Assembly (NCBI RefSeq): GCF_030580865.1
Contig: NZ_JAUQSY010000022.1
Location: forward strand, 1-64,000
Source of the DNA: Hymenobacter aranciens
GTDB lineage: Bacteria; Bacteroidota; Bacteroidia; Cytophagales; Hymenobacteraceae
Direction of reading: 5' to 3'
DNA: 64,000 nt
Part shown: positions 58,986 to 64,000 of the stretch, one piece after another
Position numbering within the stretch: the stretch's first letter is position 1
Layout: each line of letters begins with the position of its first letter
Translations under genes and position numbers: made by a program
The notes under the pieces: model-generated
Told to the model about the DNA's origin: nothing
Database searches by the model: none
Seen by the model: the letters and a program-made list of their open reading frames with translations, nothing else

Positions 58986-61900
58986 TTAAGCCCGGCTGCC
59001 CGTCGCGTCGTGCAGCTCGCGCGACAGTTCGTAAAGGGCGTGCTTGAGCGGCAGGAAAAAGAGGGTTTCAGGGATTGTTTCGCCGGGGGGCAGCGAGTCG
59101 TTGTAGCGTTGGCGGCTGAGGTTGAACGAATCGGCCAGGCTGCGCTCCAGAATGGCGCGCACCGCGCCGGGCGGGTTCTTCACGCCCAGGCCGGCTTGCA
59201 GGCGCACCAGCTCGGAGTCGGCCAGCAGCAGGTCGAGGCACTGGCGCACATTGGTGAGCACGGCGGCCTTGATTTCCTCGGTTACCTCGCTGGGGTGCAG
59301 GTGGCGCAACTCGTCGGGCGTGGTTTCGCCGGTGCCAATGGGCTGCACGATGAGCGGTGAGTCGGCGGTGCTGTCGGCGTCGAGGCCGGTGGCCAGCACA
59401 CCGCCGTTGGCGGTGGTTTGCTTGGGGTCGTCGGCCAGGATGATTTTGAAGTTTTCGGGCACCGGCGTGCCCATCACCTGCGTGAGGATGTAGCTGGCCA
59501 CTTGCTCCAGCGGGCGCAGGCTGCTGCCGGGGCTCAGCAAACGCAGGTAGAGGCTGCCGCGCCCCGTGAAGCACAGGTAGCGCGGCGGAGCCAGCTCGCG
59601 CAGCTTGGCCACCTGGCCCAGGTGGTACACCAGCGCCCCGAAGTGCAGGTAAAACAGCACCCGCAGGCTTTGGGCGTGCAGCAGTCGCTCGGCAAACTGG
59701 AAGTCGCGCTCGTAATTGAACAGCAGGCTGGCAACCTCCTCCGAGCCAAACTGCGGATTATCCAGCACCACGCTCAGGCAGCGCCGCGCCACGGCGGCGC
59801 TGGCCGGCAGCGGGTTGGCCTCGATGCTGGCCAGGCCGAAGCGCACCAGCCCGTTGTCCTTGCTGCCGCGCACGTCGGCCGCGCCGTCGCCCCACAGGTC
59901 GTTGCCCGCGAAGCGGAACGAGGTGCTGAATACCGGCCGGTGCTTGCGCGGCTGGCCGGGCGCTGGGGCCGGGTCGGCGTAAAACAGCACGTCGCTGGTG
60001 CCACCGCCGATGTCCACGAACGCTGCATTTTCGCCCGGCCCTGGCGTGACGATGCCGCGCCGGGTGAGGAAGAAGTACGGGGCCGACGACTCCGGCAAAT
60101 ACGAGGTGCCGCGCTGCGTCTTAAACGTTTCCTGAAACAGCGAATCCCACTCGCGCTGGTAGAGCCCGCGGCTGAAATCCGAGAAGCTCAGCGGCGCAAA
60201 CCACACCACCTGCGTGGCGCCCAGGTTGCCGCCATTCAGCGCCGCTTTATACTTGAACAGCAGCAGCATCTCGCGGAAGAACATCCGCACCCGATGGCGG
60301 GCAGCTTCGTTGGCCTCACCCCACTTCAGGTTGGTGTGGTACGACTCATTCGTCTGCTCCTCGGTGTTAATACCGAAGCCCACGTTCACGTTGGCCAGCA
60401 GGCGCGGCGGCTCCACCGGGAAGCCGGGGGCCTCGCTGGTAGCCGTGCGCACCGGAAACTGGTAGGGCGAGCCGCCCGCGCCCAGCAGCGGCGGCACAAA
60501 CTCGCGCTGCTGATACAACTGCCAGCGCTTGAGCTGGATGCTGCGCGCCGGGTCGTCCTCAATGCCCCGGAACAGCCGCTCGTAGGGCGTGCGTTCGGGC
60601 TCGTCGGTGGGCTTTTTGAGCAAAGCCACCGGCGAGTCTTCCGGCCCGAAGCTCAGGGCCTGGGGCGGCTGGCCGGGGGCGTCGTGGTAGGCCACGTGGG
60701 TGTTGGTGGTGCCGAAGTCGATGGCGAAGCGGAACTCCTTGGTGCCCTGGCGCACTTCGCGCCACTTGGGCACCACCAGGCCCCGGCCGGCGGCCGGCGC
60801 CGGGCTCAGCACCTCGGCGTAGTCAAAGTGGGTGCCGCGCACCTCGTAGTAGGTGCTGCCCTCGTCGCTGCTGGTTTTCAGGGTGCGGCGGTAAGGTGTG
60901 GCGCTCTGCTCGGTGCCTGCTTCGGTAAGGGCGCGGCCGTTCACGCCGAAGCGCAGCTCGATGGACTTGTTCAGCAAGCCCACGTCGATGTTGTTGGCAT
61001 CGATGAGCATCACCTTGTAGAAGTCGTTGTACTCGGGCCGGTCCACGATTTTCACGAACGGGAACACCGACAGGGCCACGTTGGTCACCAGCAGGCGGCC
61101 CAGGCCCTCAGTGCGGGGATTGGGGTAGTAGGCGCGCTCGTAGTCCACGAAATCGGCGCTGCCGGCCGGGCCCACCGGCACCCGCAGGCGCACCCGCACG
61201 CAGGCGGGGTCCAGCTCCACACTAAGCTGGGCGGCCAAATCGGCCTGGGTGAAGTAGTCGAAATACAAGGGCTTGACGGGCAGCAGCGGCCAGCAGGTCG
61301 GCCGGTAGCCGGGCGCAATGCTTACCCGGCCCGTCTCGAACTTGCTGGCGTCCACCTCGTAGGGCACGGTCAGCAGGGTGTCTTCCAGCAGGTCGCCCAC
61401 CGTGATATACGGGTAGGGCAGCTCCACGCCGGGCAGCAGGCGGTCGGCCAGCGGGCGCGGGTCGTGAGCGGGCACGGCCGCGCCACTGTCGCCCAGCGCC
61501 GTGCGGTTGAAGTACATCTTGCCCGGCGCCTGCAGGCCCGGCCGCAGCACCAGCGGCAGCGCCCCGGCCGGCAGCGGCTGGCGCGTGGGCTGCACCGTGA
61601 AGTCGGAGGAGGTAATGACGCTCTCGTCGGGCCGCACGCGCACCGGCACGCCGGCCACCGCCACCGGGTTGCCGGTGCGGTCGGTCAGGGTGGGGTAGTC
61701 GGCCAGCCGGGCGGTGCCAGCGAGGCTCCAGCGGGTCAGCTGGCCGGGGTCGAGGGCGTCGCGCAGGGCCGGGGCCAGCCGCGCCAGCGCCGGGTCGGCC
61801 ACGAACTGCTGGTACACGAAATCCTGGAAGGCCTGCTCGCGCTGGGCCAGCGCCACGTAGCGCCCATCGAAGTAGTAGCCGCCGCCCTGGGGCCGCTGCA

Positions 61901-62456
61901 CGGATAAAGCCTTGGGCGCCGGGGCCGGGAAAAACATCGTCAGCGGCGAGGTGCCGCCCACCAGCTGCGGCGGGTCGGCGGGGGTGGCGCCGGGGAAATA
62001 CAGCAGGTGCATCTCCGTCAGCGAGCGGAATTTCTCGTCGTTCAGATACAGCGTCAGCACCTGGGCCAGCGGCCGGGTGGCCGGGTTGGCGTCCAGTCGG
62101 GCCAGCTCATTGGCGCGGTTCCAGGGACGGATTTCGAGGCGCTGGCCGGGCTGGCGGCGCTGGTAGTAGTTAAACACCAGCTCCCACAAGTCCCAGAACT
62201 GCCCCGCCAGCCGATGGTGTACCGAGTCGGGCTGCTGCGCGCCGGCCGGGCTGCTCACGAAGGCCAGGGCCGTTTCCACCAAGTGCATCCGGGCGAATGG
62301 TGAAGGCAGGGCCACCGCCACCCGCTCAGCGCGGGCGCCCTCGGGGTCGAGGATGCCGCCGGGACCCTCAATTTCATTGCGGCCGATTTTGCCGGTGCGG
62401 CCCCAGCCCTCGTGGGTGCTCGAGCCCGTGCGGTGCAAGCGAAGTATCTTGGCCAT
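58986..62456 (-). CDS. HSP70/actin-fold ATPase with large N-terminal extension
   Basis: 1156 residues. The C-terminal half is an HSP70/actin-like ATPase: phosphate-1 loop FAIDFGTTNTHVAYHD (about 574-590), phosphate-2 loop AAFVDIGGGTSDVLFY (about 806-820), RFAGNDLWGDG and FTGRGSLYLRLLSP in the adenosine region. The first 560 residues are a separate mixed alpha/beta region without a recognised domain (it begins KILRLHRTGSSTHEGWGRTG). Canonical DnaK has about 640 residues and a substrate-binding domain at the C terminus; neither applies, so this is not a housekeeping chaperone. It lies between the tubulin-like gene and the membrane genes of the operon and should be cytoplasmic. Confidence 0.85.
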   Translation of the reverse strand: MAKILRLHRTGSSTHEGWGRTGKIGRNEIEGPGGILDPEGARAERVAVALPSPFARMHLVETALAFVSSPAGAQQPDSVHHRLAGQFWDLWELVFNYYQRRQPGQRLEIRPWNRANELARLDANPATRPLAQVLTLYLNDEKFRSLTEMHLLYFPGATPADPPQLVGGTSPLTMFFPAPAPKALSVQRPQGGGYYFDGRYVALAQREQAFQDFVYQQFVADPALARLAPALRDALDPGQLTRWSLAGTARLADYPTLTDRTGNPVAVAGVPVRVRPDESVITSSDFTVQPTRQPLPAGALPLVLRPGLQAPGKMYFNRTALGDSGAAVPAHDPRPLADRLLPGVELPYPYITVGDLLEDTLLTVPYEVDASKFETGRVSIAPGYRPTCWPLLPVKPLYFDYFTQADLAAQLSVELDPACVRVRLRVPVGPAGSADFVDYERAYYPNPRTEGLGRLLVTNVALSVFPFVKIVDRPEYNDFYKVMLIDANNIDVGLLNKSIELRFGVNGRALTEAGTEQSATPYRRTLKTSSDEGSTYYEVRGTHFDYAEVLSPAPAAGRGLVVPKWREVRQGTKEFRFAIDFGTTNTHVAYHDAPGQPPQALSFGPEDSPVALLKKPTDEPERTPYERLFRGIEDDPARSIQLKRWQLYQQREFVPPLLGAGGSPYQFPVRTATSEAPGFPVEPPRLLANVNVGFGINTEEQTNESYHTNLKWGEANEAARHRVRMFFREMLLLFKYKAALNGGNLGATQVVWFAPLSFSDFSRGLYQREWDSLFQETFKTQRGTSYLPESSAPYFFLTRRGIVTPGPGENAAFVDIGGGTSDVLFYADPAPAPGQPRKHRPVFSTSFRFAGNDLWGDGAADVRGSKDNGLVRFGLASIEANPLPASAAVARRCLSVVLDNPQFGSEEVASLLFNYERDFQFAERLLHAQSLRVLFYLHFGALVYHLGQVAKLRELAPPRYLCFTGRGSLYLRLLSPGSSLRPLEQVASYILTQVMGTPVPENFKIILADDPKQTTANGGVLATGLDADSTADSPLIVQPIGTGETTPDELRHLHPSEVTEEIKAAVLTNVRQCLDLLLADSELVRLQAGLGVKNPPGAVRAILERSLADSFNLSRQRYNDSLPPGETIPETLFFLPLKHALYELSRELHDATGSRA

Positions 62457-62483
62457 TTTAGGTAGTTATTGCTTGTTTGTTAG

Positions 62484-62638
62484 ATGTCGTTCTGGCGGCG
62501 GACCTCACCCCCTGCCCCCCTCTCCAAAAGAGAGGGGGCACCGGTTTTGCGCGGAAGTAAGGCCGTCAGGCTCCCCCTCTCTTTGGGAGAGGGGGTCGGC
62601 TCCGGAGGGGACCCGTGAGGTTCGCCGCTAGAACGGCA
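62484..62638. repeat. Palindromic element inside the motor/NTPase operon
   Basis: Left arm 62488-62533 (GTTCTGGCGGCGGACCTCAC, CCCTCTCCAAAAGAGAGGGG) and right arm 62570-62638 hold complementary blocks; each half also forms its own hairpin (CCCTCTC / GAGAGGG). It occupies the 190 bp between the tubulin-like stop and the HSP70-like start and could attenuate or process the transcript. No T-run is seen. Confidence 0.85.
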
Positions 62639-62646
62639 GATAATTC

Positions 62647-64000
62647 TCAATTGTATTGCAGCTTGGCATCCACCGCTACGTTGGTGGCTTTATCAAAAGC
62701 CCCCACTATCCAACGCAGCACCTGCGGGGCGTCGGGGTTGTCGAGCCGGGTTTTGGCCACGGCGTTGTTCAGCTCCACGCGCAGCACTTTTTCCGACAGG
62801 CTGTTGCCCATGAAGCTGATGAAGCCCGACTTGATTTCCTTGTCGGTCACCATCTTGTTGAAGTCGGTTTCGCCCAGGCGCAAGCCGGCGAAGTGCCGCT
62901 CGTTCTGCCCCAGCTCACCCAGCCACTGCTCGAATTCAGTTAGCATATCGTTCAGGTCGGCCAGCACGCCGGAGCTGGCGGGCAGGTGGCTGCCCAGCTT
63001 GCCGTCGGCGAAGAAAGCCGCGCTCCGGTCTTCGTTCAGGTGGTTCTGGAAGTAGCGGGCGAAGTAGTGCAGCCGGATAAGCGGCTTGGCCACTTCCTGG
63101 CGCATGACGGGCGAAAACTGGCTGAAATCCACCGTCGTGGCGTCGTCCTTCAGCCCAAACTCATGGTGGGCCGGGTTCTGGCGGTCGAGCTGCCCGGCCG
63201 GCTGGGCCAGGAAGTGCGGAATGGCCAGCGCCCCCAGCATTTCCAGCAGGTGAGCCTGATTGCGCTGGGCCGCCCGGCCGGGGTTATTGGGCAGCGGCTG
63301 CCCGGCCTGGTCGCCAAGGTAATACAGTGCCTCCAGGCCCTGCAGGTGGTCGGCATAATAGCTCAATGCCGTCTTGGTTTTGGTGATGAAGGAGTTGGAA
63401 TCGATGAAATCCTGTCCTGCCGCTTTCTCCTGGGCGCCCGGCTGCTGCAGCTTAAAGTAGGGCAGCAGCACCAGCGCCCCGGCCGGCACGCTGGCCCGCA
63501 CCTGCGGCTGCGGCAGCCCCGAGTCGGGGTCGCGCAGGTTGCGCACCAGCAGCGGGAAGCCCGCCGCCCCCGTGCCCCCGAAGATGGAACTAATGAAGAA
63601 CACCCGGTCGTCGGCGTTGAGGCTCTGGGCGAAATAGCGCATCTCCTTGGCCTGCATCAGCGAGTTGAGCACCACCGAGCCCACGTTGGGCGAGCCCCGG
63701 AAGCCCACGTCGAGGCTGGCGCTCATGCTGTCGGGCGTGAAGAGTAAATCGAGCAGCCCCTGCGTCTCCACCGAGGCTTCGTTGTAGTGCACGTAGTCCT
63801 TAAACGACTGGCTAATGCCTCCGAAATCGTACACGAACGAGTCGCGCAGCCCCTCGGCCCCGGCCGTGTTCAGCTGGGCCAGCGTGGCCAGCGGCTGGGC
63901 AAAAAAGCCTTCGGCCTTGCTCCCGCCGCCCGCGTGCAAAGCCTGGTGCAGCCGGGCGTAGCGCTTGAGCAGGTCCACGGTGCGCGTCACGTCGCCGTTC
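62647..64000 (-). CDS. Tubulin/FtsZ-like GTPase-fold protein (partial, 5' end outside window)
   Basis: About 450 residues of the C-terminal part are present; the frame continues past base 64000 (NGD-VTRTVDLLKRY), so the GTG at 63990 is probably not the real start. The segment FFISSIFGGTGAAGFPLLVR fits the tubulin/FtsZ signature GGTG(S/T)G at the end of a beta strand, as in bacterial Tubulin_2-type proteins. It is preceded by FRGSPNVGSVVLNSL and followed by LVLLPYFKLQQPG and a long helical C-terminal region (ALSYYADHLQGLEALYYLGD, LADLNDMLTEFEQWLGELGQ). The first gene of the visible operon, it would be a nucleotide-binding cytoskeletal-like or regulatory component. The N-terminal nucleotide-binding motifs lie outside the window. 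Confidence 0.7.
   Translation of the reverse strand, partial: NGDVTRTVDLLKRYARLHQALHAGGGSKAEGFFAQPLATLAQLNTAGAEGLRDSFVYDFGGISQSFKDYVHYNEASVETQGLLDLLFTPDSMSASLDVGFRGSPNVGSVVLNSLMQAKEMRYFAQSLNADDRVFFISSIFGGTGAAGFPLLVRNLRDPDSGLPQPQVRASVPAGALVLLPYFKLQQPGAQEKAAGQDFIDSNSFITKTKTALSYYADHLQGLEALYYLGDQAGQPLPNNPGRAAQRNQAHLLEMLGALAIPHFLAQPAGQLDRQNPAHHEFGLKDDATTVDFSQFSPVMRQEVAKPLIRLHYFARYFQNHLNEDRSAAFFADGKLGSHLPASSGVLADLNDMLTEFEQWLGELGQNERHFAGLRLGETDFNKMVTDKEIKSGFISFMGNSLSEKVLRVELNNAVAKTRLDNPDAPQVLRWIVGAFDKATNVAVDAKLQYN

Noticed and set aside
1-64000. tRNA, rRNA and riboswitch genes
   Set aside because: I scanned for cloverleaf-like dyads, conserved rRNA strings and common riboswitch cores and found none I could support by eye.

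Overview
This 64 kb window is chromosomal DNA of a high-GC member of the Bacteroidota, most likely Cytophagales and close to Hymenobacter. The grounds are secreted proteins ending in type IX secretion (T9SS) type A sorting domains, Bacteroidota -7 promoter elements (TAnnTTTG) close to many starts, LytTR and HisKA_3 two-component proteins, a patatin-BamA fusion, and strong GC bias at third codon positions. I see no rRNA, tRNA, transposase, integrase, phage structural gene or CRISPR array. The genus is inferred.

Layout. 1-12.4 kb is signalling and surface genes: a hybrid sensor kinase (cut by the left edge), a divergent stand-alone AraC-type regulator, a beta-propeller sensor kinase convergent with its probable NarL-type regulator across a very long hairpin, a 1009-residue repeat adhesin, a small membrane protein and a LytTR regulator with a degenerate receiver. 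12.4-24.6 kb holds a 21-bp periodic array, an FN3-like protein and two large T9SS cargo proteins (beta-helix, 925 aa; multidomain, 2527 aa, with an exact 900-bp internal duplication). 24.8-31.0 kb is two tandem, recently duplicated kinase/regulator pairs plus a lone receiver. 31.2-55.4 kb is mostly metabolic and housekeeping: patatin-BamA, peptide deformylase, RuvX, an S41 protease, homogentisate dioxygenase, class I HMG-CoA reductase, TonB, PhyH dioxygenase, SDR, PAP2, a methylguanine methyltransferase, a clan GH-A glycosidase and two CDF transporters, separated by many long palindromes.

The right end (55.5 kb to beyond 64 kb, minus strand) is a compact operon: a tubulin/FtsZ-like protein (partial), a 1156-residue HSP70/actin-like ATPase with a large unassigned N-terminal half, a signal-peptide plus TM plus coil protein, an ExbB/MotA-like motor subunit with a long coiled tail, and a MotB-like subunit with the TM aspartate and an OmpA-like domain. 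It resembles the ZorA/ZorB motor of Zorya defence coupled to different cytoplasmic NTPases. It is the best candidate here for an undescribed system.

Two regulatory patterns also stand out. Three promoters carry TGGCAG-type direct repeats exactly 21 bp apart, as expected for an AraC-type activator, beside the AraC-type gene. Four intergenic arrays have a 20-21 bp period (two helical turns); one is a conserved 10-mer separated by unrelated 11-nt spacers.
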